From the NCBI RefSeq assembly GCF_000149955.1, contig NC_030998.1, positions 62,001-126,000 of the forward strand: a stretch of 64,000 nt of DNA, read 5' to 3'. Shown piece by piece: positions 1 to 12,094 of the stretch (the stretch's first letter is position 1; every line of letters starts with the position of its first letter). The position numbers and the translations under genes are program-made. Source of the DNA: Fusarium oxysporum f. sp. lycopersici 4287. Taxonomy: Eukaryota; Ascomycota; Sordariomycetes; Hypocreales; Nectriaceae. The notes under the pieces were generated by a model that was not told where the DNA came from, made no database searches, and saw only the letters and a program-made list of their open reading frames with translations.

Positions 1-107
1 TTCTCTTTAATGCTGTCTTCCAGGACTCCTGGCGACCTGGAGATCGAGGGACCAATAATCTTGGCAAAGTCAATGACTGGGAGACTGGCAGTTTCTTTTG
101 ACGCCAT
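1..107 (-). CDS. 2-oxoglutarate/Fe(II)-dependent oxygenase, N-terminus only (runs off the window)
   Basis: The reverse strand from an ATG at 107-105 is open to the window edge and encodes about 35 residues starting MASKETASLPVIDFAKI. The 'LPVIDF' stretch shortly after the start is the usual opening of the isopenicillin-N-synthase-like (DIOX_N) oxygenases, which oxidise small molecules with 2-oxoglutarate and Fe(II). The catalytic HxD...H residues lie outside the window, so activity cannot be judged. It is divergent from the acyl-CoA synthetase gene at 1005, with about 0.9 kb between the two starts. The family call rests on the short N-terminal motif alone. Confidence 0.6.
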   Translation of the reverse strand, partial: MASKETASLPVIDFAKIIGPSISRSPGVLEDSIKE

Positions 108-1004
108 TTCCAGAGATTGTTTGACAAAAACGAAGTCGTTGTGGTAGAATTGTATGAGAGCTTGGTCGTTTTAGTCTAGACACTGCTGTATCTGTTAAGC
201 CTTGCTCAAATTCTCAAATTTGGACCTATGACCGATTTATGGATTAAGACTAGAACAATTTCTTAAACACATACTCAATCACCTACTACAAGAGCCTCAT
301 GCAAGTGTCTGCCGATTCAATTGGAAAGTCGTGTAGGCATCCGTCATTCACAAGCCATGTCTGCTTTTAGGTGGTAGAGACGATCCGGGCCGCATCGGAG
401 CTGGTACCCTGTCAGCATACCCTGAACCAGTTCAGCACCAGGGAGTACACTGCAATTGTCACGGCGAAGTAGCTATGAACCCTTGGCAAAGTTTATGCAT
501 ATAACCCGTATATCCATGCAAGTCCGACTAAAACTGCGCTGACTGGTCGCGTCATCGAGGACCCTTATGTCGCGTAGACGCGGAATTTGGGAACGCGAGC
601 TGCCTATGTGATGCTAGAACCGCCACGTCATGGTTTACGCTAACCTGGGGAAAGGCTAGTTGATCTTCACGAGCCGTTTCGAGATGGTGAGTGATATGCA
701 TTAGCTCTTACAGGGCTCGGAGCGCGCTGGAAATATACGAGAATAGGAAGTTGGCATCGCAATTGCGTCAATTTCAGTTGCATGTTGAAACACAGTAAGT
801 AAGTTGTCGGCATGTAATTCTGTTGAAGTGCTTTTCTGCCAGGAAGACGAGATTGTCGAAATGGATGGGGTACATGCCTCACAAGCCAGAGACCAAGGCT
901 CGTGTGGAAGACCAAAGCAACTTCAATATTTAATGCCTTGATTTGAGATCAATCAGACTTTCTTCACATTTTTAATTCAAGTCACAATCTCCACTATCCC
1001 CAAG
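108..1004. other. Divergent intergenic region, no gene seen
   Basis: This region lies between the outward-facing starts of the oxygenase and the AMP-forming enzyme and presumably holds both promoters. The open frames here (for example 667-915 on the minus strand) have no recognisable family content. No repeat or clear operator was found. Confidence 0.5.
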
Positions 1005-2921
1005 ATGGTCTTTGAGTCAAAGTTTCCCAAGGTTGACCCGCCGTCCACGGACGTGTTCAACTTCATCTTCAACACTGCTCGAGAGAAGTATTCCAAAGAC
1101 AAAGTCTTATACCGGGTCCACAACACCGGAGAGACTTTAACTTTAGAAGAGCTCGAGAACAAGAGCTTGCGACTGGCTAGCGTTCTTGTCAAAAAATACG
1201 GCATTAAGCCTAATTATGTCATTGCATTTTTAGCCAACAACTCTGTGAGCCATCTTTGCCTTCCTGTCTACGCAGCTGATTTAACTGACATCTAACAGAT
1301 AAATTATCCTATTGCTTTCTTTGCAGCACTAGCAGCTGGAGCTACAATCTCTCCAATTCCTGTTCAGCAAGGACTTGATGCTCTGGCCATCATTCCCAGA
1401 CTCGAACAAGCTGATGCCAAGTTGATCATAACTGACTCAACCCTGGCATCTATCACAAAGCCGGCAGCTGAAGCGTTCAATGGCATTCCTCTGATCAGCC
1501 TCGACGATTCTTCTGAGGGAATCAGCAACGTCGAAGAGCTGCTTGCCGAAGAAGATGAGCTCTTCAATGGCTTCAGGCTCTCCTCCCACGAGGAAACTGA
1601 GAAGCACTATGCTTTCATTTACCGTACCAGTGGTTCATCAGGCAACGTCAAGTCGTTCCTCACAACTCATGCTCACTGGGCAGCCAATCTCCTCACAACC
1701 CGCCTGACCGTACCCTCCGACACAGATCCCGAGAAGGATGTCTGGCTGTCCTCTCTGCCTTTCGCTTATGGAATCAATGCAAAGCTGAACCTCGGTCTGA
1801 ACATCCTTCTTGGTATCCCTGTCATTATTCTCACTCAGCCTTTTGACCAATCTACCTTTCATCTCATCGACAAATATGCCATCACCTTTCTGTTTGTCAC
1901 CCCACCGCTTGCAGCCCAGATCGCAAAGTCGGAGAAGGTCGGGGTCACTTACAAGAGCATCAAATGGCTTCTATCTGCTGGAGCTCCTGTCCATACCAAG
2001 ATCCGGGATGCAGTTCAAGACAAGTTCAATGGTGTTCGTCTGACTCTTGAATGGGGTACTACAGAGACTCTCCTCATCGCCCTCCAAGTCGACGAGGCTT
2101 CATCTGTGCCAGGATCAAGTGGTACCCTCGTCCACGGTTTCGAAGCCAGGGTCCTCGATATTGAGACTGGCAAGGACCTTGGTCACAACGAGCAAGGAGA
2201 AATTCTTGTGAGGAATAGTCTCGCTCGCTTTGCTGGCTACAAGGACAATGAGGAGGCTAATAAGGACTTTGACGCTGATGGTTGGTTCCATTCTGGTGAC
2301 GTCGGATACATCGATGAGAACTCCAATGTCTTCATCGTTGACCGGTTGAAAGAGCTACTCCGTGTAGGCGACGGTTACGGTACACACGCCTCAGCGGCTG
2401 AGTTTGAGGCTGTTCTCTTTGACCATCCCGCCGTAGCAACAGCCGTCGTGGTGGGTATCCGTGACCAAGAGACCCAGCAGGAACATCCNNNNNNNNNNNN
2501 NNNNNNNNNNNNNNNNNNNNNNNNNNNNNNNNNNNNNNNNNNNNNNNNNNNNNNNNNNNNNNNNNNNNNNNNNNNNNNNNNNNNNNNNNNNNNNNNNNNN
2601 NNNNNNNNNNNNNNNNNNNNNNNNNNNNNNNNNNNNNNNNNNNNNNNNNNNNNNNNNNNNNNNNNNNNNNAGCCCGATGCGACACCAAGCCACGATTTAA
2701 ATGCCGAGGAAAGGTCTTCTGCTTTGGACAAACTGGCCAGAGAGCTGGAGGGATACGTTGAGACGAAGCTGGGCAAGTTCAAGAGGCTCTCAGGTGGGGC
2801 ATTTTTCGTAGAGAAGTATCCTTACGTTGGTTACAAGATTAACAAGAGGAGGCTGAAAGAGCTGGTACATGTTGGGCCGTCTTCGGATAGCTTTGCGCGA
2901 TGGATTGATGCTGCTGCTTAA
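1005..2921 (+). CDS. AMP-forming acyl-CoA synthetase / ligase (ANL superfamily)
   Basis: Two exons (1005-1244, 1299-2921) joined over a 54-bp intron give about 580 residues. Visible ANL core motifs: a P-loop-like 'RTSGSSGNVKS' (the usual form is TSGTTGxPK), 'WGTTET', 'GWFHSGDVG' and 'VDRLKELLRVGDG', followed by a C-terminal basic segment 'YKINKRRLKEL' that aligns with the catalytic-lysine region (SGKxxRR). It should activate a carboxylic acid through an acyl-adenylate, then pass it to CoA or another acceptor; the substrate cannot be read from sequence. No carrier-protein domain follows, so it is a stand-alone ligase and not an NRPS. A gap of 182 N (2489-2670) removes part of the C-terminal subdomain; the frame carries through at the stated gap length. 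Confidence 0.85.
2489..2670. other. Assembly gap (182 N) inside the acyl-CoA synthetase gene
   Basis: A run of N removes roughly 60 codons between the 'VVVGIRDQETQQEH' segment and the C-terminal subdomain. Confidence 0.99.
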
Positions 2922-3095
2922 TTATACTTAATATTGCATTGAAATTGACATTACTATTTCACATACTAGCAAATTCAGTCCCAAAGGCACACTCCACCTA
3001 CAAATATTTACCAGTCTCAATTCCGAATCTGCCGAGAAGCTCATCTCTAACCCCATAATGAAAACAAGACGTCTTGCAATTTAGTTATACATGAC

Positions 3096-3383
3096 TCAAG
3101 ACCACGACAAGCCAGGATCATAATCCACTATAGCGCCATGCCTATTCTTCAAGTGACTCCACATTGATTTGTCGGAATTAAAGCTGCGGTGACCTTTTAC
3201 GCTAGAGCCGCAATCAAAGCAATACCAGTAATGTTCATGCATATCCATCTCTCCCAGACGCCCGGGGCGCCTAATGAAGCTAACGTGTTTCGCCCTCAGA
3301 TGCTCAATCGCTTTCCCCATGTCAAAGAGTTCTTTATCATGATCATAGCAAGTTAGAATAGGCCGCCGGCTAGATGTCGTCAA
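3096..3383 (-). CDS. Small C2H2-like zinc-finger ORF, possibly a gene remnant
   Basis: A 95-residue open frame contains 'CFDCGSS' followed about 17 residues later by 'HLKNRH', a Cys-x2-Cys ... His-x4-His arrangement; an earlier 'C-x(n)-HLRAKH' pair may be a half-finger. The end is 'GAIVDYDPGLSWS'. It resembles fungal C2H2-type nucleic-acid-binding proteins, but it is short and has no clear upstream exon. It could be the last exon of a longer decayed gene, because minus-strand open frames continue to about 3840. No function is claimed. Confidence 0.3.
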   Translation of the reverse strand: MTTSSRRPILTCYDHDKELFDMGKAIEHLRAKHVSFIRRPGRLGEMDMHEHYWYCFDCGSSVKGHRSFNSDKSMWSHLKNRHGAIVDYDPGLSWS

Positions 3384-3747
3384 TATTAATGGCCTTACTA
3401 TTATGTTTTAATACGTACGGCATGTTTACTCATCTCAGAAGAGCCTCGTCCTTCGTATGGTGGCGCGATAGCCAACAGTGTCATCGACAATGGTCAGGAT
3501 TTGCTCTAATATGCCAGATGAGAGCCTCGGAACACTTGATGGAATTTATGCTGGGGGTCTTGGCCCTATAAATACTGTGCAGAGTAGAACCGTAGCTCAA
3601 ACTATAATAAATTACCAGGTCTCTTTTAACTTCGTCCTCCAGTCTGCCTGAAGGGAAGTACCGATAGAGGGAAGAAAATATAGGGTAAGGATCCGCACCG
3701 CCGTAGGTACATTCGGATTGGCTCAGCTCTGGCCAGACTTCGATATC

Positions 3748-3790
3748 GGTGGGTTCTCGGTGGGTTCTCGGTGGGTTCTCGGTGAGTTCC
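3748..3790. repeat. 11-bp tandem repeat, about 3.9 copies
   Basis: The unit GGTGGGTTCTC is repeated exactly at 3748, 3759 and 3770, followed by a degenerate fourth copy (GGTGAGTTCC) at 3781. Confidence 0.9.
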
Positions 3791-3983
3791 ATTGTGCTGG
3801 GCCAATGAACAGCTTGAGAAGGCAACTTCCGACACCACCACGCATAACTGAAGTTATGAGCACTAACGTTTATGACTTCGGTGCAGCAGCGAGACAGGCC
3901 ACTTACGAGGGATCTCGCATACGACTCTATATATATACTTTAACACTAATTTTTTGTAACCCTATCTAATACTGCTTTCCATC

Positions 3984-5460
3984 TCAAAGCTTTGAGGTCC
4001 TTAATCTCAAGACTTCGTCAACCATTAATTGACAGCAACCGAGGTATTGTGTTGGATCGACCAATGACGTCAGCTGCTCTGTAGTTAAATGCTTTGTGAC
4101 TTGCTCAATCTTTTGTAGTGATTCTATCAAGGATAAATTTCCCTCGATTGCAGACACGCACGCACCGTAGACTACTTCATGAGCCTCCTGTCGTCCTATG
4201 AACTCAGCCAACTTCATCATAACAGCCTCAGCAACTATGAGCCCTCGTGTCGACTCCAGGTTGGTCTTCATTGCGCCTGAATTGACCTGTAGGCCTGATA
4301 GTGCAAAGTTGGCTTGATAAAGTGAGCCAACCACCGAGATGAACGCGACCGGAAGTGCAGCCCACTCTAGGTGCCAAGGTCCCGAGGCACGCTCAAAGTC
4401 TGATACCATACCATCTAACACCAGCCCTGCCTGTGCCCGAAGGATCTTAGATTGTGCTAGGATGATCTCGCTCGAAATAGGGTTTCGTTTCTGAGGCATC
4501 GTTGACGATGCTCCTCGATGAGGTACAAAAGGCTCAGCAACCTGGGAATCATTCAATGTCAGTTCACGTTTACATAAGTAGACGACGATATTCACTTACC
4601 TCGTTAAGCTCGTTGGACGACATAATCATCAGATCAAGCGCAATCTTGCCCAATGAACCTCCAATCAAAGCCAAAAAGTTCACGACCTCAGCAATAGTAT
4701 CTCGAGCGACGTGCCAGGTGATAACGGGGTCTTTGAGACCCAAGATGGCAGCTAGCCTCTTTCGTACTCGAATACCGTCATCTGAGCTACCTAGCGAAGC
4801 CAAAGTACCAGCAGCGCCGCCGAATTGCACCAGAAGACACCGTTCCTTGATTTGTTGCAGGCGTTCAGCGTGACGTCGAAGCCCAGAAAGCCAAACACCA
4901 CATTTGTAGCCAAAAGTGATGGGTAGGGCGTGTTGTAGATGTGTTCGGCCTGCCATTGGCGTGTCGCGGTACTTGGAAGACATTGACTCGAGGGTGTTTA
5001 TTGTTTCACCGAGGTGGCGCTCCACGATTGCGATGCCGTCCTTGATCTGTAGTTGCGAAGCCAAGTCCATGATATCTTGTGTTGTAGCGCCCCAATGAAT
5101 GTATCCGGCTTGTCTTGTTAGCTGCCGCACTCCTTAATTCAGACAAGTGGTTGCGTACTTACATTGCTGATAAGGTACCCAAGAAGCCATTTGTTCGACA
5201 AGACCAAGGATGGGGTAACCGACAACCTCTGCCCTCTTTGCAAGCAAAGGCCAATCGATTTTCGATACATCAGAATGCTCACGGATGACTTTGGCGGTTC
5301 CCAAAGGAATCACACCTTGGTCTTCCTCTGCTTGAGCCAAGGCACATTCTGCCTCGATCAATTTCGAGACATATGATCGTTCAGAGAAGCACTCTCGAAT
5401 TTCTTCTGTTCCGAAAGTGTCTCTGAACAGAGAAGTATCATGAACGGTAGCAGCAGCCAT
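3984..5460 (-). CDS. Fumarase/aspartase-superfamily lyase (adenylosuccinate lyase / 3-carboxymuconate cycloisomerase-like)
   Basis: The preferred model has three exons on the minus strand (5460-5179, 5121-4600, 4541-3984) and 453 residues, the normal size for this family. 'YIHWGATTQD' is the conserved second region with its catalytic histidine, and 'GASSTMPQKRNP' is the class signature loop with the catalytic serine. Enzymes of this fold add or eliminate across a fumarate-like double bond (adenylosuccinate, argininosuccinate, carboxymuconate, nitrosuccinate). Which reaction applies here cannot be decided. The first intron is uncertain: a 57-bp intron (5178-5122) gives the chosen model, whereas a GTAAGT donor at 5162 would need an implausible 33-bp intron. 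The gene is divergent from the Dal5-type carrier, sharing a promoter rich in CGGGATA boxes. Confidence 0.82.
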
Positions 5461-6075
5461 TGTTGTGTATTTGAGGTGCTAAAAGCTTTGAAGTGAGGCT
5501 AGAAAGCAAGAAGCATGAATCCTTCTGGGGTCTCATGACAAAGGACGTCGAGGTTTATGTATGCACTCACTCATCATGACAGGTCCACAGCAAGACCAGT
5601 ACCGAAGGCCGATGGCCCGCTGGAATATACCAATCACTATCCCTATCCCGACACTGTCGTCCCGCTTTTCAATAATAGTGGGGAACGGGATACGGCGTTG
5701 GGCTCGCTTAATGCGGGATAAGCATGACTCGCGTGTGCGGGATAACGGAATAGCGGGATAGCGGCTTAAGGCTTACCCTATGATCACCATAGATCAATTG
5801 TCCAACGGTGTACCTTCGTGCTTCTCCGCATTCACCCCGCGACTAATCCTTCTCCATGGGGTATACAGCGGGAATGTTGAGCTTGAAGGCTTGGGCCAGA
5901 AACTGGCTCCAGAGATTTATAAGAACGTGGAGATGGCTCTCGGTTTGTGATCCATTCCCTTGCTCTCCAGACTTACCAATCTAAGTTCCTGTTTTTTTTC
6001 CATCTTGATCTACCTACAATAGATATCTCTTTGACAGTTCTTTGCCAGTTCTTCTGCACACTTTGTAACGCAGCC
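5461..6075. promoter_or_regulatory. Divergent promoter with five CGGGATA/TATCCCG boxes
   Basis: Between the lyase (-) and the MFS carrier (+), the heptamer CGGGATA occurs at 5686, 5714, 5738 and 5754, and inverted (TATCCCG) at 5644, so five copies fall within 117 bp. A CGG half-site followed by an AT-rich tail is what many Zn2Cys6 proteins recognise, so this is a candidate operator for both genes. That role is inferred; the repetition is directly visible. Confidence 0.6.
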
Positions 6076-7834
6076 ATGGCTGTCCTTTCAGAGCCCCAAA
6101 TGTCCACCCCTCCAAAGGACGTGAAACCTGACGCAGGCTTCGACGCTGTTCACGATGAGAAAGTCATCGAGCAGAACGGAGTTGATAATCATCGCGAAGA
6201 CTACTCGGGTGCTGCAACCAAGACTGATCCTGCTGAGATTGCCTTGGTCCGGAAGCTGGACAGGATGATCATGGTGAGACTTGGATCCAATGATTACCGT
6301 TATCTTCACGCAGAATTGCTAATGAGTAAGCCTATTCTCTGGGCCATGTACTTCCTCAACTACCTCGATCGAAACGCCCTGCCCCAAGCACGCCTGAATA
6401 GCCTCGAAAAAGATCTGAACCTCAAAGGTGTCCAGTACAACACCGCAATCTCGATCCTATTCGTTGGTTATCTCTTGATGCAAAGTATGCTCTGCGATCA
6501 CATCATCATGACTCTCGGGGCTAACTCTGGCACTTCACAGTTCCCTCAAACATGTTCATGACACGAACCAGACCGTCCATCTATCTATCCTGCTGCATGA
6601 TTGGCTGGGCCGCCGTGTCAGCTTGTACCGCAACTGTCAAGAATTACTCTGGCCTGATTGCTTGTCGTTTCTTCTTGGGTTTTGTAGAGGCTGTAAGTAC
6701 TTGCCAGCTTCCACTTGCGCCTACCGCTGCTAATGCATTATCACAGCCATTTTATCCAGGCGCCCTCTATCTGCTATCGATCTACTACACTCGAAAAGAA
6801 CTCGCTACACGCATTTCGTTGCTCTACACTGGCCAAGTCGTAAGCACCGGCTGTTCAGGGCTTATTGCGGCAGCTACATTCTCTACACTCGACCAAGTCC
6901 AAGGAATTGCTGGTTGGCAGTGGTACGTAAACAACTTCCAATCAGTCACAAGGTTTAATTGCTAACGCTTAAACCTCCAGGCTCTTTATCATTGAAGGCT
7001 CAGTAACAGCTCTTGTCGCGGTATTTGGCTTCTTTCTACTCCCCGATGACCCTTCCGAGACTCGATGGCTCACGCCTGAAGAGCGCGAACTTTGCATCAA
7101 GCGAATTAGTCGAGATACTGTCGGCCAGCAGGTTCGAGGTACAACTTGGGAAGGTCTCAAGCAAGCTTGCAAGGATCCTCGAACCTGGCTTTTCTGCCTT
7201 ATGCAGAACCTCCATATCAGGTATGGTGCTTCGAGATGTCACCTTTGCTGGCTGGTCATGCTAACTGCATCCCAGTGCATGCTCTTTTAACAACTTCTTC
7301 CCGACCATTGTCCGTGCCATGGGATTCAAGTCTACTACAGCCTTGCTTCTCACCGCACCTCCATACTTTGTTTCTGGCATTCTTGGTATCCCATTCGCAT
7401 GGTCGTCTGGTCACTTCAATGAGCGGACCTGGCATATCACAGCAGGCCTGTCTCTGGCTGTCATCGGCTTTGTCATGTCATGTGCAACTGTTAACGTAGC
7501 AGTGCGATATACAGCAACTTTCCTTTATGCTACTGGCGCTTACTCGGTTGGATCGGTTATTCTGGGCTGGGTAAGCAATACCCTCTCTCAAACTCCTGAG
7601 AAAAAGTCGGTTGCGTATGCTCTGGTCAATGTTACAGCCAACTTGGCTTACATCTACTGCGCTTACCTTTGGCCCTCATCAGATGGTCCCGATTATCTTA
7701 TGGGATTCTCCACCATGGTGGCCTTTGCTGCCACGAGCATCATGTGTGCCTGGGCTATGAGGTTCTGGTTGAAGAGACTCAACCGCAAGATCCTTGAGTC
7801 AGAGAACGAGAGTGTTGCTTTTTATACCTACTAG
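6076..7834 (+). CDS. MFS transporter, Dal5/allantoate-permease type (anion:cation symporter)
   Basis: Six exons (6076-6273, 6331-6484, 6541-6692, 6747-6922, 6981-7220, 7276-7834) with five introns of 54-58 bp encode 492 residues. After a charged cytosolic N-terminus come 'WAMYFLNYLDRNAL' (the YLDRxN hallmark of this family), 'PSNMFMTRTRPS', 'CRFFLGFVEAPFYPGALYLL' and 'PSETRWLTPEERE' in the central loop, then a second half of membrane segments. Family members take up small organic acids, vitamins, ureides or dipeptides across the plasma membrane. The gene is divergent from the lyase with a shared promoter, so joint use of one substrate is plausible. The start is the ATG in 'GCCATGGCT'. Confidence 0.88.
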
Positions 7835-9131
7835 ATAACTCTGATTTAAAATAAAAGGGGTTTGAACCTGGGCCTATTGTTAACTTGAAGCAATTAATCA
7901 ACTCGTTTGTGTTAAATTAACCTAGAATACCCAAGGACATAAAAGAACTAATCGTAACATGAAGAAAGCGCGAATGAGGTTATTTTTCTCTTATGTAAAA
8001 GAAGAAGAGCACCGCAGAGCCAGATGATGTCCTACAACAATGAACAGCTGGCTGATCTATTACCAATGCAAAGGTTTTTAAAGAAAGAGAGACTAGAATT
8101 GCAGATACCCCTTAAAGTACGGTCTCATAATTGCATCAGGCCATGTATGTACGGCGGAGAACTATAGGGTGGTTTTGATACACTTTTACCGTTGGCAAAG
8201 ATGCTCTAAAGAAGACTTAAGGTGTCTACTAAAGTTTTTAAAAGAGGCGATGCAAAGCTGAGGGGTATTGACAATCTCTATTGTAGTTGAGTTTTGCCTC
8301 AAAATCGAATAGGATATAATTGGAATACCCAGGTAGGCTCTATTTCTAGATCAGAATGAAAAACGGCAGCGATCGGAACCTGCATGAAATAGGCATCACT
8401 GTAATAGAGAACTTTGAAATGAAGAGGGGCTTCGTGCCTCTAGTATAACAGCAATCTGTTTTCAATGAGCTGAGTGGCGTAAGTCAGCGGGACAACAATC
8501 ATTTCGTCACTACAGCGTGACGCACAGCAAAGGTGAGGGCTTGGTAGTACCTATAATCAGCCCTCGAGTTCTTGATTTACTTTTGTTCCGCTGTACCCGA
8601 CGGGAAGAGTCTTCAAACAGGCTCTCCATTCTCAATCATGGATACTTTACCGTCTGCCCTGATCTAAAGGTTTACCTGGCAGATATGAAAAAAATGGAGA
8701 GCCGCCGGCCAATCGATCAGGCTTAACTTTCAATCAACCGCATGTCCGTATGGTGATGACACTACCAGCTTTTATGATGATCGAAATGTTCCTAATTGGG
8801 ACTATACTCCGATTCTCGGGACTTGAAGTTGCTTTTGGATTAGACATCAACATAGTCGTTGGCGCCAATAGCCTCAAAGCTTACCAGCGAGTCAAGTGAT
8901 ACTAGCTACGTCGTATTCCGTGGTACCTGGTCTGGAGACTGGCACAGGCGACTTGCCAGGTAATGTAGTATAACATCATAGGTCCATATTGAAAGCTGTG
9001 TGATATCAACGCCCAAAACTGTGTTGAATTTTCAGGCTAAATTCCAACATTGAATACCGCTACCTATACTCAAACAGCAGTCATTTCTGGCAGTGCAAGG
9101 TGAAAAATGATGCGTTCTCACTTATGATGTC
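7835..9131. other. Intergenic region, no gene recognised
   Basis: About 1.3 kb between the convergent ends of the MFS carrier and the PLP decarboxylase. One open frame (8517-8726) exists but has no family signature, and no repeats stand out. Confidence 0.5.
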
Positions 9132-10733
9132 CTAATTGATCACTCCGTTCAAAACGGAGGTAATCACTTCAAAATCCTTGGATACATCAACCTTCCAATG
9201 CGACACTGCTATTCTCACCGCTTTTGTACCCTTCCAAACCGTCCCGCTCACATAAATCTGTCTAGACCTATTGATCATATCAACAAGAGTCTCATTGATT
9301 GTCTTGTTCTTAGCTCGGAATAAGACAATCATGAAAATCTCTTCCAGAGAGGCATCTGCATCAGGAAGCAGCTCATAGTGTTCAGATTCTTGAATAAACT
9401 GGGCGACTCGGCGCGAGAGTTGGACCATATTGGAGAGCAGGGTGGCAAATCCAGGTCTCCCTTCACTAAGAAGAACTGCATAAACCGGCAAGGCACGGAA
9501 TCGTCGAGAATTTTCCAGGCCAATGTTCAGAGGTGATGGAATTTTAGCTCCAGATGTAGACGCTAGGTATGCGGCGTTTAGGTTGACAAAGACCGAATGT
9601 AAAGTAGAAGCAGACTTGGTAAAGAACATTCCACAGTCGTATGGCTGATCAAGCATTAGCGTCTACGGTATGCGACTACAAGCATGTGAACCTACTACAT
9701 TCAGAATCTTGTGGCCATCAACTGTGATACTGTCGGCCAGTTCAACACCTTCAATCCTGCTTTTAATGAGATCATATTCCCTTTCAGATCCCATCGCGCG
9801 AGCGAAGATACCAAAAGCTTACAAACAAGTTAGCCGCTGCAATTCATAAGGGGCTGGGAACATACCGCCATCGACATGAATCCACGATCCGAAACGGTCG
9901 GCCAGCTCTCTCACTCTCTTCATCTCCTCGATTCCACTTACACTATAGCGACCAGTATTCACTTCTCCAGCACTCAACACAATGATGCTGAGGGTGCCTG
10001 TTTGCTGCAGGCTCTCTTCCAAGGCGTCGAGGTCTAGTCTCCAGGGCTCATCTCTGCTACGCCTCAGTGATTTGACGGAAGCTCGCCCCAGTCCAACCAC
10101 ACTGGCAGCTTTGCTCAGAGAACTGTGCCCAGCACTTGTCAACAACTGAATGTCTTTGACGCCTGCTTGGAAGCACGCTGCCAAGAGGCCCAGATCTCCA
10201 ACACTGGCTTCCTGTAACTTGTTTGCCAGAACTGCTTCTCTTCCGCATGCCAAGCCGAGAATGTTGCTAGCGGTCGCACCAGTAGTAAACGTCCTTCCTG
10301 TCCAGTCTTCGGCATTCCCGAGTCTCAACAAAGATATCAGCATCCGTAGAGCGGAATCTTCAACTGTTGTGGATATTGTTTGGCCAGGTAAGTGTACCTG
10401 AACATTCTGATCCAAGCGAGACACGACATTGTCTGCCCATTCGGCTATAGGTAGTGTCCCACCTGTAACGAAACCATAATAACGAGACGACAGAGCCTGG
10501 CCACTCAGAGCTGGGACTATGTCCTTTGTTACATGCTCTAGGACAGATTTTTGCGACGACCCAGATAAATAATCCGATAGAGTCTCATCTGGAAGGCTAG
10601 TTTCGGCTGCTCGAAGGCGTTCCAAAGGAGGGAGTGTTGGCGTGATATAGTCGTTTGGCTGATTACGGCGCAACAGCCGTGCTTGCTGTTTGTCAAAATC
10701 GAATAGGTCAACCATCATGTAGCGGTCAGTCAA
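9132..10733 (-). CDS. PLP-dependent group II amino-acid decarboxylase
   Basis: Three minus-strand exons (10733-9866, 9817-9696, 9644-9132; introns of 48 and 51 bp) give 500 residues, a typical length. The fold markers are in order: 'YYGFVTGGTLP', 'FTTGATASNI', 'SAGEVNTG', 'WIHVDGGAFG' and 'DSITVDGHKILNVPYDCG', where the lysine of HK is the residue that binds pyridoxal phosphate. Such enzymes decarboxylate amino acids (aromatic, glutamate or cysteine-sulfinate type) to amines, although fungal members also include aldehyde-forming enzymes. Substrate specificity is not readable here. With the nearby ligase, methyltransferase and aminotransferase, it fits a small amino-acid-derived pathway (inference). 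Confidence 0.87.
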
Positions 10734-12094
10734 TGGTCTGAGATGTTGAGAAGCAAGGCATCATGGGGACACCAAAGACGGTGGCACTTTATAAAGACAA
10801 CAATGAACAAAATGACTCATCTATGCCACGAGCGATATTGCCTGTCCAGTGGACTTTGTTTGACGATGTTCCATCTGCGTATCAGGGAGTCGGTCTTTTA
10901 GCGTTAAAAACATGACTTGATTGGCCAGAGGCCTGTCATGTTCAACTTCAAAGGCAACAGTTTGCGAGGTGGAGTTCTATAGCGTAAGTGCTAACCCTAT
11001 TTTATGCTAGCCACGTGGAGCCTGCAATTCGGGTAAGGGTTGTGTGGGTTTTATTTTCAAAATCGCTGTTATTCTTAATAGTTCGAGAAATAATTAACTA
11101 ACTGGAAAGTAAGAGGGAGACACTATCTTATCTTGAGTATTATAATAAAATCTCTTTATTTGCTAACTCTTTTCCTATAGCCTATCTTTAAGCCTAGAAG
11201 CCTAAATTTGGAGTTATAAATAACCTACCATGCCTAGATCAATTATATAATATTTTATTAAACTAATAGTATTATATAATTAAAATAAGTTATATAACTC
11301 TATAAATGGTTTAGCTTAGAAAAGTCGTAATTTAGAAAGATATTAATTATATCATTAAAAGGAGTTATAATATTAAAAACTATTAAAAAAAAATTAATTA
11401 ATAAAATAAATATTTAAAATAAAAGCTTGAATATATAAAAACTGAAAATTATAGACTATTAAGTAAAACTAAGTAATAAGTTACTTTTAAGTAATTTCTT
11501 ACTACCTGTTCTAATAATTTTCCTAATGAGCTTCTTACTAAATGCCCCTATGAGATGCGCCAGAGGGAAAATAGTGCTAATGTGTGAAAAAGGACATCTA
11601 GTAATAAAATAATATGTGATGAATTCGTCAAGTAGGCACCAGGCCCTTAGATTATTATTATATTTTAAATTGCTTAGGAACAGGCAAGAGGAAAAGTGCC
11701 ACTAAAGAATTTAATATAAGTAGTATAGGTAATATTAGAAACTCACTTATGTATTACAACTAATGGAGTGATATCTAAACCTATACTTTCTCAGAGCCAT
11801 GGTACTTTTATCACTAATAGGCTTGCTTCAACTCTTTATCAAAAAGTCCTGTTATGTTTTCTGCGAGGCGAGTCACGATCAAAGAAGTGGGCAGCCTGAT
11901 AAAAACCCAAGCTGGCCAATTTCTCAGCTGGAGATCTTACGGTTCTTAGACCCGAAATTGGCTAGCTGTCACCGCATGTGTAATATAACCTGGAGACATC
12001 TGCCGGCTGCAACAATGTCCAAACAACAAGTGGCTTTCGTCAAGTTATCGGCACGAGCAGTACGCGGTGCTTCTGTTGAAGCATTCGATTTCTG
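10734..12094. other. Intergenic region with an AT-rich, RIP-like block
   Basis: No gene was found. From about 11060 to 11530 the sequence is strongly AT-rich and dominated by TA steps, unlike its flanks, which suggests an old repeat altered by C-to-T mutation. The flanking parts hold nothing recognisable. Confidence 0.5.

Noticed and set aside
5130..5163. GTAAGT donor at 5162 as the first intron of the lyase
   Set aside because: It would require a 33-bp intron to keep frame, shorter than known fungal introns. The 57-bp alternative keeps frame and gives a normal length.
3984..5460. Nitrosuccinate lyase or beta-carboxymuconate cycloisomerase as the exact function
   Set aside because: The superfamily signature does not separate these reactions, and no partner gene (such as an aspartate N-monooxygenase) is visible.
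8517..8726. 69-residue open frame
   Set aside because: No family motif, no splice partners and low-complexity context; likely chance.
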